Below, in pieces: positions 26,287 to 36,553 of a stretch of 64,000 nucleotides of DNA (positions within the stretch are counted from its first letter, which is position 1; every line of letters starts with the position of its first letter). This DNA is from Shewanella sp. TC10 (GTDB taxonomy: Bacteria > Pseudomonadota > Gammaproteobacteria > Enterobacterales > Shewanellaceae). The position numbers and the translations under genes were made by a program. Under the pieces are notes generated by a model that was given only the letters and a program-made list of their open reading frames with translations, had not been told where the DNA came from and made no database searches. Where the stretch lies: NCBI RefSeq assembly GCF_009663145.1, contig NZ_VKHR01000014.1, positions 33 to 64,032 on the forward strand. Direction: 5' to 3'.

Positions 26287-26916
26287 ATGTTTACTGGTAT
26301 CGTTCAAGCCACATGTGATGTGGTATCGATTAAAGAGCAAAGTGGTTTAAAAACGTTTGAAGTCAAAATTCCAGAAGAGCTGCAACAAGGTTTAGAAACC
26401 GGTGCAAGTGTTGCAAATAATGGCGTATGTTTAACTGTTACTAAACTCGAGAATGATAGAGTTTATTTCGATGTAATGGAAGAGACGTTACAAGTAACAA
26501 ACTTAAATTTTGTTGAGCAAGGTAGCAAAATTAATATTGAACGTTCATTAACCTTTGGTAAAGAAATCGGTGGTCATATTCTGTCTGGTCATGTTCATGC
26601 TATGGCAACCATTGAAGAGGTAAGCGAAACCGATACGCATTACAATTTAACCTTAAGTATTCCACCTAAATGGATGGATTACATTTTTTATAAGGGATTT
26701 GTTGGTGTTAATGGCTGCAGTTTAACTGTTGGCGAACTTAAAGATAATAAATTCAAGTTACACCTGATTCCAGAAACACTAAAGCTAACCAACTTAAGTG
26801 ACTGTATTGTTGGCGATAAAATTAATATCGAAATAGATAGCCAAACCCAAGTTATCGTCGATACCGTTGAGCGAGTTTTAGCTAAAAAAGCACTCGAAAC
26901 TAACTTATCAAGTTAA
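26287..26916 (+). CDS. ribE: Riboflavin synthase, alpha subunit
   Basis: 209 residues. It dismutates two 6,7-dimethyl-8-ribityllumazine molecules to riboflavin in the last step of the pathway. The start MFTGIVQ is the family hallmark. Two lumazine-binding repeats are visible through the matched segments ANNGVCLTVT and GVNGCSLTVG, and SGHVHAMATI. This is the standalone synthase; other rib genes are not in the window. Many genomes name this gene ribC or ribE. The promoter must overlap that of norM in the 30-bp gap. Confidence 0.96.
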   Translation: MFTGIVQATCDVVSIKEQSGLKTFEVKIPEELQQGLETGASVANNGVCLTVTKLENDRVYFDVMEETLQVTNLNFVEQGSKINIERSLTFGKEIGGHILSGHVHAMATIEEVSETDTHYNLTLSIPPKWMDYIFYKGFVGVNGCSLTVGELKDNKFKLHLIPETLKLTNLSDCIVGDKINIEIDSQTQVIVDTVERVLAKKALETNLSS

Positions 26917-26944
26917 TTTAATTGCATCCTTTACTAACGAGCAA

Positions 26945-27145
26945 CTAATACAGTTGCTCGTTATCAGAATCAATGAATAATTGTATTGTTCTATTTGAAT
27001 CATTGACATGTAATCTCATATGAATCGAATTACAACACACCCGGCAATCGTCGTAATATTCTTGGTCGCCTAAACTGGTATCTATATGGACATGCTGGTT
27101 ATGACCACAGTGTGGACAACTTACTACACGGCTCACTAAATTCAT
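26945..27145 (-). CDS. CPXCG-motif cysteine-rich small protein
   Basis: 66 residues with two paired cysteines, CPHCG near the N-terminus and CRVCC about 19 residues later, suggesting a single zinc-ribbon knuckle. This matches the small CPXCG cysteine-rich family of gammaproteobacteria, function unknown. It is convergent with ribE. Its last codons form one arm of a 12-bp hairpin (TAACGAGCAACT/AGTTGCTCGTTA, 26935-26963) that lacks a T run. Confidence 0.85.
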   Translation of the reverse strand: MNLVSRVVSCPHCGHNQHVHIDTSLGDQEYYDDCRVCCNSIHMRLHVNDSNRTIQLFIDSDNEQLY

Positions 27146-27350
27146 CTTAAACTCCTTATTACCTGCAACTGCGGCTCTAATCCATCTTAGTTGTATTTAG
27201 AACTACTAATTATAGTAGAAGATAAGCTTGCAGAGTCGACATCATAATTCGAAATATGAAATAAAAACCCAGTGTCTAATATCGAATATTTCTATCAACA
27301 ACTTAAAAGAAAAAAAGTACATTAAAATCACATTTAAACGAGCTATTCTA
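27146..27350. other. Upstream part of the CPXCG gene / thrS gap
   Basis: I see no gene. It is AT-rich with the divergent promoter of the CPXCG gene; the thrS promoter and leader follow at 27351-27502. Confidence 0.5.
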
Positions 27351-27380
27351 TTGCTTGCAAAAGCCCTTTTCACATACAAT
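27351..27380 (+). promoter_or_regulatory. Probable thrS promoter
   Basis: -35 TTGCTT at 27351-27356 and -10 TACAAT at 27375-27380, with 18 bp between. It implies a start near 27387 and a leader of about 115 nt that contains the thrS operator. Confidence 0.7.
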
Positions 27381-27388
27381 GCAACTTC

Positions 27389-27487
27389 GTGCCACTATTA
27401 GCTCAGGCTCCTGTAATGTCTGTAGTTCGGTGGCATTTCTTTTATTTATTATTTATTACCAAGTGGCCCTACGTGTGGGTCACCACT
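27389..27487 (+). promoter_or_regulatory. thrS translational operator mimicking tRNA-Thr
   Basis: Two stem-loops. The distal one is closed by TGCCAC (27390-27395) with GTGGCA (27430-27435). The proximal one is GTGGCCC/GGGTCAC (27463-27469, 27477-27483) around a seven-base loop TACGTGT. The loop presents CGT at 27472-27474, the threonine CGU anticodon, at -31 to -29 from the ATG. E. coli thrS uses the same design: ThrRS binds an anticodon-arm mimic with CGU near -31 and blocks its own ribosome site. The AAGGAAA ribosome site lies immediately downstream. Confidence 0.85.
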
Positions 27488-27502
27488 GGATAAGGAAATT
27501 AA

Positions 27503-29431
27503 ATGCCAATTATTACATTGCCTGATGGCAGCAAACGCGAGTTTGCAGATTCTGTTTCAACGTTAGATGTCGCTGCAGACATTGGTCCTGGTTTAGCTAA
27601 AGCGTGTATTGCTGGTCGTGTAAACGGCGAGTTAGTTGATGCTTGTGACTTAATAACCACAGATTCAGAGCTTTCAATCATCACGGCTAAAGATGAAGAG
27701 GGTGTTGAAATCCTTCGCCATTCTTGTGCACATTTACTTGGTCATGCTATTAAGCAAATGTGGCCAGAAACGAAAATGGCTATTGGTCCTGTAATCGATA
27801 ATGGTTTTTACTATGACATCGATTTAGACCATAAATTAACTCAAGAAGATATTGATGCTCTTGAGAAACGCATGACAGCGTTAGCAAAGACAAATTATAG
27901 TGTTGTTAAGAATGTTGTTTCTTGGCAAGAAGCCCGCGATACATTTGAATCACGTGGTGAAGAATACAAAATTGCTATCTTAGATGAAAACATCAGTAAA
28001 GATGCAACACCGGCTTTATATCACCATGAAGAATATGTTGATATGTGTCGTGGTCCACATGTACCTAATATGAAATTCTGCCAACACTTTAAGTTAATGA
28101 GTGTTGCTGGTGCATACTGGCGTGGTAATTCAGACAATAAAATGCTGCAACGTGTTTACGGCACTGCATGGGCTGATAAAAAAGCCTTAAAAGTGCATTT
28201 GAACCGTCTAGAAGAAGCCGCAAAACGTGACCACCGTAAAATTGGTAAACAGCTAGATCTATACCATATGCAAGAAGAAGCACCAGGAATGGTATTCTGG
28301 CATAACGATGGTTGGAGTTTGTACCTAGAATTAGAGAAGTTTATCCGCCAAAAACTAGGTCAATATACTTACCAAGAAGTTAAAGGTCCATTAATGATGG
28401 ATCGTAACTTATGGGAACGTTCTGGCCATTGGGATAAGTATGCTGACGCGATGTTCACAACTAACAGTGAAAACCGTGAATATGCAATAAAGCCAATGAA
28501 TTGTCCTGGTCATGTTCAGATCTTTAACCAAGGTCTAAAATCATACCGTGATTTACCACTTAAAATGGCTGAGTTTGGTTGTTGTCATCGTAATGAGCCA
28601 TCAGGTTCATTACATGGACTAATGCGTGTTCGTGGATTCACCCAAGATGATGCACACGTATTCTGTACTGACGCTCAAGTCCAAGAACAAGTGAGTGAAT
28701 GTATCCAAATGGTATACGACACTTACGGAACTTTCGGCTTTAATAATATCGTCGTTAAATTATCAACTCGCCCTGAAAAGCGAATTGGTGATGACGATAT
28801 GTGGGATAGAGCTGAAGAAGCATTAAAACAGGCACTTGTTGCTAACGAAATTGAATTCGAGATATTACCAGGTGAAGGTGCCTTCTATGGTCCGAAAATC
28901 GAATTTACACTTCATGACTGTTTAGACCGTGCATGGCAGTGTGGTACTGTGCAATTAGATTACGCATTACCATCTCGTCTTGGGGCAACTTATGTTGCTG
29001 AAGATAACACGCGTCAAACGCCAGTTATGATCCATAGAGCTATTTTAGGGTCTCTTGAACGTTTCTTAGGTATTCTAATTGAAGAATACGCAGGTAAATT
29101 CCCAACATGGCTTGCTCCAGTGCAAGTAATTGTTATGAATATTACAGATAAACAGTCTGATTATGTTGACGAAATTGTTAAATCTTTCAAAGAAAGTGGC
29201 ATTCGTGCATCTAAAGACTTGAGGAATGAGAAAATAGGCTTTAAAATACGTGAACATACGTTAAAGCGTGTACCTTATTTATTGGTCGTTGGCGATCAAG
29301 AAATGGAAAATAAGGAAGTTGCGGTAAGAACACGTGACGGTATCGATTTAGGCAAGATGAAAATCAATGATTTCAATGCCAAGATACAAGAACAAATTTC
29401 TAGCCGTAGTCTATTATTGTTGGAGGAATAG
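27503..29431 (+). CDS. thrS: Threonyl-tRNA synthetase
   Basis: A class II synthetase of 642 residues, the same length as E. coli ThrRS. Domains are in order: an N-terminal TGS domain ([12 protein letters not shown]), an editing domain with [16 protein letters not shown] and YVDMCRGPH, the catalytic core with zinc ligands ([10 protein letters not shown], then [28 protein letters not shown]), and the C-terminal anticodon-binding domain ([19 protein letters not shown]). It leads the thrS-infC-rpmI-rplT operon. Its expression should be autoregulated through the leader operator. The last codons GAG GAA contain the ribosome site of infC. Confidence 0.98.
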   Translation: MPIITLPDGSKREFADSVSTLDVAADIGPGLAKACIAGRVNGELVDACDLITTDSELSIITAKDEEGVEILRHSCAHLLGHAIKQMWPETKMAIGPVIDNGFYYDIDLDHKLTQEDIDALEKRMTALAKTNYSVVKNVVSWQEARDTFESRGEEYKIAILDENISKDATPALYHHEEYVDMCRGPHVPNMKFCQHFKLMSVAGAYWRGNSDNKMLQRVYGTAWADKKALKVHLNRLEEAAKRDHRKIGKQLDLYHMQEEAPGMVFWHNDGWSLYLELEKFIRQKLGQYTYQEVKGPLMMDRNLWERSGHWDKYADAMFTTNSENREYAIKPMNCPGHVQIFNQGLKSYRDLPLKMAEFGCCHRNEPSGSLHGLMRVRGFTQDDAHVFCTDAQVQEQVSECIQMVYDTYGTFGFNNIVVKLSTRPEKRIGDDDMWDRAEEALKQALVANEIEFEILPGEGAFYGPKIEFTLHDCLDRAWQCGTVQLDYALPSRLGATYVAEDNTRQTPVMIHRAILGSLERFLGILIEEYAGKFPTWLAPVQVIVMNITDKQSDYVDEIVKSFKESGIRASKDLRNEKIGFKIREHTLKRVPYLLVVGDQEMENKEVAVRTRDGIDLGKMKINDFNAKIQEQISSRSLLLLEE

Positions 29432-29434
29432 GTC

Positions 29435-29977
29435 ATAAAGATCAAGAGAGCAGCAGGGCGACAGCCAGCCCCTAATCGTATTAACGAAGAAATCACTGGC
29501 GTACCAGAAGTTCGTTTATCGGATATCAATGGTGAGGCAGTTGGAATCGTTAGTATTTCACAGGCTCAAGAATTAGCTGATGAAGCAGGTGTAGACCTAG
29601 TAGAAATCAGTCCTAATGCTGAACCACCTGTCTGTCGCATAATGGACTACGGTAAGTTCCTTTTTGATAAAGCGAAAGCTCAAAAAGAACAAAAGAAGAA
29701 GCAGAAACAGGTCCAGCTGAAGGAAATAAAATTCCGTCCTGGCACTGATGAAAACGACTATCAGGTAAAACTACGCAACCTGATTCGTTTTCTTGAAGAT
29801 GGGGACAAAGCGAAAATTACGCTGCGTTTCCGTGGTCGCGAAATGGCACACCAAAGCCTAGGTATGGATCTTTTGAACCGTATCAAAGCAGATTTGGAAA
29901 CATATGCTGTTGTTGAATCTTTCCCGAAAATGGAAGGTCGACAAGCAGTTATGGTCCTCGCACCTAAAAAGAAATAG
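29435..29977 (+). CDS. infC: Translation initiation factor IF-3, probable ATA start
   Basis: IF-3 binds the 30S subunit and checks start-codon choice. Reading from 29435 (ATA AAG ATC AAG) gives 180 residues, the E. coli length, with the conserved [12 protein letters not shown] opening, then [22 protein letters not shown] and a full C-terminal domain. There is no ATG, GTG or TTG upstream of the conserved N-terminal domain; the first in-frame ATG, at 29642, would remove that domain. GGAGG at the end of thrS is 8 nt from the ATA, whereas the next candidate, ATC, is 14 nt away. Rare starts let IF-3 repress its own translation in E. coli (AUU). It begins 3 bp after the thrS stop. Confidence 0.93.
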   Translation: MKIKRAAGRQPAPNRINEEITGVPEVRLSDINGEAVGIVSISQAQELADEAGVDLVEISPNAEPPVCRIMDYGKFLFDKAKAQKEQKKKQKQVQLKEIKFRPGTDENDYQVKLRNLIRFLEDGDKAKITLRFRGREMAHQSLGMDLLNRIKADLETYAVVESFPKMEGRQAVMVLAPKKK

Positions 29978-29998
29978 TAGGGCAACCCACTAAAAAGT

Positions 29999-30024
29999 AG
30001 CAAAGTCCTTTTGAGGATTTTGCT
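29999..30024 (+). promoter_or_regulatory. Leader hairpin upstream of rpmI (possible L20 operator element)
   Basis: AGCAAAGTCC/GGATTTTGCT forms a 10-bp stem (one G-T pair) between infC and rpmI. In E. coli this intercistronic region holds the site by which L20 represses rpmI-rplT. That this hairpin is the equivalent is inference. Confidence 0.5.
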
Positions 30025-30065
30025 CGCCTTACGTTTTATTAATGTCCCAATGCGGAGTTTTAGCA

Positions 30066-30260
30066 ATGCCTAAAATGAAAACAGATAAGGGTGTCCAAAA
30101 GCGCTTCAGAAAAACCGCTAATGGTTTCAAGCGTAAACAAGCACACTTACGTCATATTTTGACAAAGAAGAGCACTAAGCGTAAACGTCACTTACGTGCT
30201 AAATGTTTAGTTGCAAAGTCTGATGTGCCAGCAATCGCACGTCAACTACCATACGCTTAA
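30066..30260 (+). CDS. rpmI: 50S ribosomal protein L35
   Basis: 64 residues, strongly basic. I chose the ATG at 30066 ([20 protein letters not shown]), the universal L35 N-terminus, over an in-frame ATG 24 bp upstream. GGAG lies about 9 nt ahead. Conserved [18 protein letters not shown] follows. It sits 88 bp after infC and 18 bp before rplT in the classic order, with expression expected to be coupled to L20 feedback. Confidence 0.97.
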   Translation: MPKMKTDKGVQKRFRKTANGFKRKQAHLRHILTKKSTKRKRHLRAKCLVAKSDVPAIARQLPYA

Positions 30261-30278
30261 TTAAAGGAGATATGAACA

Positions 30279-30638
30279 ATGCCTAGAGTTAAGCGTGGTG
30301 TAACCGCTCGTGCTCGTCACAAGAAAGTACTTAAATTAGCCAAAGGTTATTACGGAGCTCGCTCACGTACTTACCGCGTTGCTGTTCAAGCAGTAACTAA
30401 AGCTGGTCAATATGCTTACCGTGACCGTCGTCAGAAGAAACGTCAATTCCGTCAACTTTGGATTGCACGTATCAATGCGGCTTCTCGTCAAAATGGTCTT
30501 TCTTATAGCCGTTTCATTAATGGCCTTAAAAAAGCATCAATCGAAATCGATCGTAAGATTTTGGCTGACATCGCTGTATTCGACAAAGTTGTATTTACAA
30601 CTTTAGTTGAAAAAGCAAAAGAAGCTTTAGCTAAGTAA
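30279..30638 (+). CDS. rplT: 50S ribosomal protein L20
   Basis: 119 residues (118 in E. coli). Start [19 protein letters not shown] and the conserved [20 protein letters not shown] and [19 protein letters not shown] leave no doubt. L20 binds 23S rRNA early in 50S assembly and, in E. coli, represses rpmI-rplT. An AAAGGAGAT ribosome site precedes it, and a UUCG-loop terminator closes the operon. Confidence 0.98.
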
Positions 30639-30654
30639 TTAGCTTTATTGCTTT

Positions 30655-30683
30655 AAAAAAGGAGCCTTCGGGTTCCTTTTTTT
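30655..30683 (+). terminator. Terminator of the thrS-infC-rpmI-rplT operon
   Basis: AAAAAAGGAGCC/GGTTCCTTTTTT with a TTCG tetraloop and a seven-T run, 17 bp after rplT. Confidence 0.92.
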
Positions 30684-30751
30684 ATGCCTATAATTTATAA
30701 AAGATAAAGCTTTAAAGATTTTACTTTCCTGTCATTTAATGGAATAAACCT

Positions 30752-31303
30752 ATGACTCCTATTGTTACCCTACGTTTAAAAATTTCACTTATGACACTGG
30801 ATGATGCTGATTTATTGTTTGAATTAGATCAAGACCCTGCAGTCATGCAATATATTAATGGTGGAAAAGCGACTTCAAGGCAAGAGATACTGGATGTTTC
30901 CATCCCACGCTTGGCAAAATATCTTAATCCAGAGAAGTGTTGGGGGCAGTGGAAGGTTTCTGATTTAGATGATGTTTTTCTAGGTTGGATTTTAATTAGA
31001 CCTATGGGGTTCTTTAGTGACAAACCACAATTTGATAATTTAGAAATTGGCTGGCGCTTTAAGCAAGTGACATGGGGTAAGGGGATCGCAACTGAAAGTG
31101 CTTTAGCGCTAATTAACTTTATAAGTCAGCAACAAGATGGTATTACAAAGTTTTCAGCTATAGCCGACTCCCTAAATACAGCATCGATTAAAGTGATGAA
31201 AAAAATTGGAATGAAGTACATTGAAACTCAAGAATTTCATGATGAAAGTAAAACTCTTGATGTTGTTTTGTACTCTTTAGACGTTACACATAAAAAAGCG
31301 TAA
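30752..31303 (+). CDS. RimJ/RimL-type GNAT acetyltransferase
   Basis: 183 residues of the GNAT subfamily that includes RimJ/RimL and resistance acetyltransferases. It opens VTLRLKISLMTLDDADLLFELDQDPAVMQYINGG, the usual RxxTLRxLxxxDA-like start. The acetyl-CoA motif lies in IGWRFKQVTWGKGIATESALALINF, and a late ADSLNTASIKVMKKIGMKYI segment closes the fold. The substrate (protein N-terminus, amine or drug) cannot be read. It stands alone between two terminators. Confidence 0.88.
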   Translation: MTPIVTLRLKISLMTLDDADLLFELDQDPAVMQYINGGKATSRQEILDVSIPRLAKYLNPEKCWGQWKVSDLDDVFLGWILIRPMGFFSDKPQFDNLEIGWRFKQVTWGKGIATESALALINFISQQQDGITKFSAIADSLNTASIKVMKKIGMKYIETQEFHDESKTLDVVLYSLDVTHKKA

Positions 31304-31337
31304 TAGTTAAGCTATATCCGCTATAAATCATAGGTAT

Positions 31338-31363
31338 AAAAAAGCCAGCTAATGCTGGCTTTT
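31338..31363. terminator. Bidirectional terminator between the GNAT gene and trxB
   Basis: AAAAGCCAGC/GCTGGCTTTT with a TAAT loop, A run and T run on both sides. Core and flank resemble 24434-24456. Confidence 0.9.
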
Positions 31364-31388
31364 AAGTGTCTAACCTTTTAATAAAAGA

Positions 31389-32357
<969 letters not shown>

Positions 32358-32460
32358 TCATGCCTTTAGCAATTTGCATGGATTGTAGGGAATTTATAGG
32401 GTGGGGTAAAGAGCAGAAGAGTCTAAGATATAGATTGTATTAATCGGTTTTGTATAGAAA

Positions 32461-32535
32461 AGGCACCATCTGTTTAATTAAAGCACTGTCTATTTAATTG
32501 AGGCACTTTAAACGAGGCACTTTACATAAGTGCCT
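32461..32535. repeat. Imperfect AGGCAC repeats between msrA and trxB
   Basis: Four units begin with A(A/G)GCAC at 32461, 32481, 32501 and 32515. The first two are 20 bp each and share TnTnTTTAATT, while the last two are shortened. The final unit closes a hairpin AGGCACTT/AAGTGCCT (32515-32535) that may end msrA transcription, though the minus-strand T run is weak. Confidence 0.65.
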
Positions 32536-32549
32536 TACAATTTTTATAT

Positions 32550-33041
32550 TTAATAGCTTATATGGCAGCTTGGTAATTCATTCTTTTCTAGATAGTTTTG
32601 ATGGTATTCTTCAGCGGGGTGAAATTGTTGGATTGGCACTATTTCAGTCACAATATGTTTAATACCCCATTTCCCGCTCTTTGCTAAATCTAATTTTGAA
32701 CGAATTGCTGTCTCTTTTTGCTGTTTATCATGGAAAAAAATAGCACTACGATATTGATTTCCAATATCTCCACCTTGCTTGTTCAGTGTGGTTGGGTTGT
32801 GGTTTGTCCAAAATACCGCCAATAACTCTTCATAAGAGACAATAGACTCATCAAATTCGATTTGAACAACTTCAGCATGTCCTGTGGTACCAGTTTTAAC
32901 TTCTTCATAAGTTTGGTATTGGTCTTTTCCGCCCATATAGCCGCATTTAGCGTTAACAACGCCGTCAACTTGTTTAAAAAAATACTCAACGCCCCAAAAA
33001 CAGCCTGCACCAAATGTCGCTAATGTCATACTTACAACCAT
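32550..33041 (-). CDS. msrA: Peptide methionine sulfoxide reductase A
   Basis: 163 residues from the first ATG, or 159 from the second (MTLATFGAGCFWG, start 33029), which better fits the family. MsrA reduces methionine-S-sulfoxide in proteins. The catalytic cysteine is in GAGCFWGVE, with conserved GYMGG, EVVQIEFDE and FWTNHNPTTLNKQGGDIGNQYRS. The C-terminal part carries AEEYHQNYL, and a CH pair near the end may be a resolving cysteine. It is the same strand as trxB, whose product reduces the thioredoxin that recycles MsrA, but a 210-bp gap argues for separate promoters. Confidence 0.94.
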   Translation of the reverse strand: MVVSMTLATFGAGCFWGVEYFFKQVDGVVNAKCGYMGGKDQYQTYEEVKTGTTGHAEVVQIEFDESIVSYEELLAVFWTNHNPTTLNKQGGDIGNQYRSAIFFHDKQQKETAIRSKLDLAKSGKWGIKHIVTEIVPIQQFHPAEEYHQNYLEKNELPSCHISY

Positions 33042-33203
33042 AAAGAAGTCTAGATGGCTAAAAGTATATTTAATCTGAAACAGAATGCAAGTAAAGATTT
33101 ACACTATGGTAATTGTCTCTTAACGTTAGCTTCCCTCAGTTGTGATAGAATCAACAAATGTGATTGAAACCATTTCAGTTTAGCCGTCTTTCAAGGAGTC
33201 TTC

Positions 33204-34235
33204 GTGTTTCAACAATTAATGGAAGAAAAAGATTTTTTAGCTTTCACTTTAGCTAACATAGATAAAGAAGTTCCCACTCACAGTTTTACCTTATCTAATC
33301 AAACAACAGTAAAAATATTAGATAATGGTGTCATTAGCTTTACTCCCAATTCAGGCTCTAAAAAAGATATCGTATTGTCTTGTGCAGTACATGGTAATGA
33401 AACAGCACCGATTGAAATTTGTAATGAACTCATTCAGGGATTGTTAGAAGAGAAAATTCAAACTGCACATCGAGTGTTATTTTTAATCGGTAATCCTGAT
33501 TCAATTTTAACTGAAACAAGATTTGTAGAAGAAAATATGAATCGATTATTCAGTGGTGCACATTCAAAAGGTGAAGGCCTATGTAACAAAGAAAGAGTCC
33601 GTGCTAAAGCATTAGAGTTATTTGTAGCTGACTTTTTTCTCGACAATGATCAGTCACAGCGTATTCATTATGATCTTCATACAGCTATCAAACCGTCAAA
33701 ACATGAGAAGTTTGCTATCTATCCTTATAGGCCTGGCCGTGCGTTTAGTGCAGAACAAATAATGTTTCTTGCTGATTGTGATGTGGATACGATCTTATTT
33801 CATCATGAGCCGACAACCACGTTTAGTTATTATTCGTCAGAGCAATTTAAAGCTGATGCTTTTACCGTTGAACTTGGCAAAGTGATGCCATTTGGCCAAA
33901 ACGAGTTGAAAAAATTTGCTAACACTCGAAAAATGCTCAATCAATTAATTACTGAGCAACAAATCAGTGTTTCTTCTTTTGATGCTGATAAACTCCACTT
34001 ATACAAAGTGTCGCGTTCAGTGAATAAAAATTTCGAAGATTTTACTTTTTCATTTCCAAAATCGACGGTCAATTTCACAGGTTTTAAGCAAGGGGAAATA
34101 CTTGCGACTGAAGGCGGAACAGATATTAAGATTGAATACCCATATGAAGCTATCGTTTTTCCAAATGAAAATGTACCTGTTGGTCAACGCACGGTATTAT
34201 GTCTGATACCTGCGCCTAACGAAGATATTCAGTAA
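33204..34235 (+). CDS. astE: Succinylglutamate desuccinylase
   Basis: 343 residues. The last enzyme of the arginine succinyltransferase pathway, releasing glutamate and succinate. It is an M14-like zinc hydrolase with ligands in [13 protein letters not shown] (His, Glu) and HYDLHTAIK (His), and the late acidic [14 protein letters not shown] chose the GTG at 33204: AAGGAG lies 5 nt ahead and the next ATG is 18 bp inside. Other ast genes are not adjacent, so the pathway is split in this genome. Confidence 0.95.
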   Translation: MFQQLMEEKDFLAFTLANIDKEVPTHSFTLSNQTTVKILDNGVISFTPNSGSKKDIVLSCAVHGNETAPIEICNELIQGLLEEKIQTAHRVLFLIGNPDSILTETRFVEENMNRLFSGAHSKGEGLCNKERVRAKALELFVADFFLDNDQSQRIHYDLHTAIKPSKHEKFAIYPYRPGRAFSAEQIMFLADCDVDTILFHHEPTTTFSYYSSEQFKADAFTVELGKVMPFGQNELKKFANTRKMLNQLITEQQISVSSFDADKLHLYKVSRSVNKNFEDFTFSFPKSTVNFTGFKQGEILATEGGTDIKIEYPYEAIVFPNENVPVGQRTVLCLIPAPNEDIQ

Positions 34236-34307
34236 TTTGTAAACCTAAATATACAAAAATATTGAAAGGTTATTCATCGGATGGAATGCACATTAGTTGA
34301 TCGCTAG

Positions 34308-34323
34308 TTTACGTTAACGTAAT
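34308..34323. promoter_or_regulatory. LiuR-like operator of the bkd operon
   Basis: TTTACGTTAACGTAAT contains the perfect 14-bp palindrome TTACGTTAACGTAA. It closely resembles, from memory, the motif of LiuR, the MerR-type regulator of branched-chain amino acid breakdown in Shewanella and relatives. It overlaps the -35 position of a promoter whose -10 would be TATAAA at 34338-34343, 43 bp before the bkd start codon. Confidence 0.75.
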
Positions 34324-34385
34324 GTTCGTTCGCATAGTATAAATTAAGCTTTATTTTATAAGGCCTCACATAATAAGAGCACAAT

Positions 34386-35564
34386 ATGAGCAACGCACCA
34401 CTGAATAATGAAACAGTGCATCGTGTCAGCTTCTTAGACAAAGCTTCATTGCACATTCCTATTTTAAAAATTCTTCAAGCTGATGGCACTACATACGAAA
34501 ATGCAGTGATGCCAGTTATTGATAAAGCTTTAGCAGAGCGCATTCATGACACTTGTGTTTTTACCCGAGTACTCGATGAACGTATGTTAAGTGCACAAAG
34601 ACAAGGTCGTATTAGTTTTTATATGACTTGTACTGGTGAAGAAGCTTCAATCATTGGCAGTACTGCTGCACTTGATGATGGTGACGTTATTTTAGCTCAG
34701 TATCGTGAGCATGCTTCACTTCGCTACCGTGGTTTCACTACTGAACAATTTATGAATCAAATGTTCAGTAATGAAAAAGATTTAGGTAAGGGCCGTCAAA
34801 TGCCAATTCATTACGGCAGTAATGAACTAAATTACCAAACTATTTCATCACCACTAGCGACCCAAATTCCACAGGCAACAGGTGTTGCGCACGCGTTTAA
34901 ACTGCAAGGAAAACGTAACGTCGCTATTTGTTATTTTGGTGAAGGCGCGGCTTCAGAGGGTGACTTTCATGCAGGCTTAAATATGGCCGCAGTATTAAAG
35001 TCTCCTACTATTTTCTTTTGCCGTAATAATGGTTATGCCATTTCAACACCAACTGAAGAGCAGTTTGCTGGTAATGGTATTGCTAGTCGCGGTGTAGGTT
35101 ACGGCATGCATACCATTCGTGTAGATGGCAATGACATGCTTGCAGTACTTGCTGCTACTCAGCAAGCTCGTGCTTACGCACTAGAGAATAACGCCCCTGT
35201 ATTAATCGAAGCTATGACCTATCGTTTAGGTGCACATTCATCTTCAGATGATCCTTCTGGCTATCGCTCGAAAGAAGAAGAGGCTAAGTGGGAACAGCAC
35301 GATCCTGTTAAGCGTTTTAAGCTGTGGATGATCAATAAAGAATGGTTAAATGAAGCTGACGATGCAGCACAATATGAAAAATATCGTGAAGAAGTATTGA
35401 ACGCAGTTAAAGTTGCTGAAAAAGTACCATTGCCACATATAGATGGACTCATTACGGACGTACTGGATAAGCCTACACCTGTTTTAGAAAAACAGCTTGC
35501 AGAGCTAAAACAACATATCAAAAAATATCCAAAGTCTTATCCTAAAAGCGCAGGGAGAATTTAA
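34386..35564 (+). CDS. bkdA1: Branched-chain alpha-keto acid dehydrogenase E1 alpha subunit
   Basis: 392 residues. The thiamine-diphosphate-binding half of the E1 component that decarboxylates the keto acids of valine, leucine and isoleucine. The TPP motif runs from [15 protein letters not shown] to CRNNGYAIS. Conserved [13 protein letters not shown] and the phosphorylation-loop-like [17 protein letters not shown] are present. It begins the bkdA1-bkdA2-bkdB operon, 2 bp before the next gene. No E3 gene follows, so the shared lipoamide dehydrogenase is presumably used. Confidence 0.95.
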   Translation: MSNAPLNNETVHRVSFLDKASLHIPILKILQADGTTYENAVMPVIDKALAERIHDTCVFTRVLDERMLSAQRQGRISFYMTCTGEEASIIGSTAALDDGDVILAQYREHASLRYRGFTTEQFMNQMFSNEKDLGKGRQMPIHYGSNELNYQTISSPLATQIPQATGVAHAFKLQGKRNVAICYFGEGAASEGDFHAGLNMAAVLKSPTIFFCRNNGYAISTPTEEQFAGNGIASRGVGYGMHTIRVDGNDMLAVLAATQQARAYALENNAPVLIEAMTYRLGAHSSSDDPSGYRSKEEEAKWEQHDPVKRFKLWMINKEWLNEADDAAQYEKYREEVLNAVKVAEKVPLPHIDGLITDVLDKPTPVLEKQLAELKQHIKKYPKSYPKSAGRI

Positions 35565-35566
35565 TT

Positions 35567-36544
35567 GTGGCTGAAATGAATATGTTACACGCCATCAATG
35601 ATGCATTAGCAATTGCGATGACTGCTGATGAAAGAATGGTGGTATTTGGTGAAGATGTTGGTCATTTTGGTGGTGTTTTCCGTGCCACTTCTGGCTTACA
35701 GGAAAAATTTGGCCGTGATCGTTGCTTCAATACACCTTTGACTGAACAAGGCATTGCAGGTTTCGCAAATGGCTTAGCATCGAACGGAATGACTGCAGTT
35801 GCAGAAATTCAATTTGCTGATTATATTTTCCCTGCATTTGATCAAATCGTTAATGAAACTGCCAAATTCAGATACCGCAGTGGTAATCAATTCAATGTAG
35901 GTGGTTTAACTTTCAGAACCCCTTATGGCGGCGGCATTGCCGGTGGTCACTATCATTCGCAATCTCCAGAGGCTTATTTCACCCAGACCCCTGGATTAAA
36001 GGTCGTTATTCCACGTAATCCTGAACAAGCTAAAGGCTTATTACTTGCGTCAATACGTGATCCAAACCCTGTTATTTTCTTTGAACCTAAAAGACTTTAT
36101 CGTGCATCAGTAGGTGAAGTGCCTGCAGGTGATTTTGAAATTGAAATAGGTAAAGCAGATGTTGTTAAAACGGGTAGTGATATCACGCTACTTGGGTGGG
36201 GAGCTCAAATGGAGATCCTTGAAAAGGCGGCAACAATGGCAGGAAAAGATGGCATTTCTTGCGAAATAATAGATTTGAGAACTTTATCTCCTTGGGATAT
36301 CGAAACTGTAGCAACCTCAGTTAAGAAAACAGGTCGCTTGCTAATTAACCATGAAGCACCTTTGACCGGTGGTTTTGCTGGTGAAATTGCAGCAACAATT
36401 CAACAAGAGTGCTTCTTGCATCTTGAGTCGCCAATTAGTCGTATTTGTGGATTGGATACACCATATCCGCTTATTCTTGAAAAAGAATATATGCCAGATG
36501 AACTGAAAACTTATGAAGCGATTAAAGCTTCCGTCAATTTCTAG
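35567..36544 (+). CDS. bkdA2: Branched-chain alpha-keto acid dehydrogenase E1 beta subunit
   Basis: 325 residues, partner of the alpha subunit in the E1 heterotetramer. It has the transketolase-type pyrimidine domain ([20 protein letters not shown], then [18 protein letters not shown]) and the C-terminal transketolase domain ([15 protein letters not shown] and [13 protein letters not shown]). The start is GTG at 35567 ([10 protein letters not shown]), 2 bp after bkdA1, with AGGGAGA ahead; a downstream ATG is less likely. Length is normal (about 325-340). Confidence 0.95.
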   Translation: MAEMNMLHAINDALAIAMTADERMVVFGEDVGHFGGVFRATSGLQEKFGRDRCFNTPLTEQGIAGFANGLASNGMTAVAEIQFADYIFPAFDQIVNETAKFRYRSGNQFNVGGLTFRTPYGGGIAGGHYHSQSPEAYFTQTPGLKVVIPRNPEQAKGLLLASIRDPNPVIFFEPKRLYRASVGEVPAGDFEIEIGKADVVKTGSDITLLGWGAQMEILEKAATMAGKDGISCEIIDLRTLSPWDIETVATSVKKTGRLLINHEAPLTGGFAGEIAATIQQECFLHLESPISRICGLDTPYPLILEKEYMPDELKTYEAIKASVNF

Positions 36545-36553
36545 GAGCAAGAT

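Noticed and set aside
26935..26963. Intrinsic terminator between ribE and the CPXCG gene
   Set aside because: The stem is good but no T run follows on either strand and it extends into the coding sequence.
29642..29977. IF-3 starting at the internal ATG
   Set aside because: It would lack the N-terminal domain, and the upstream frame encodes that domain with a good ribosome site.
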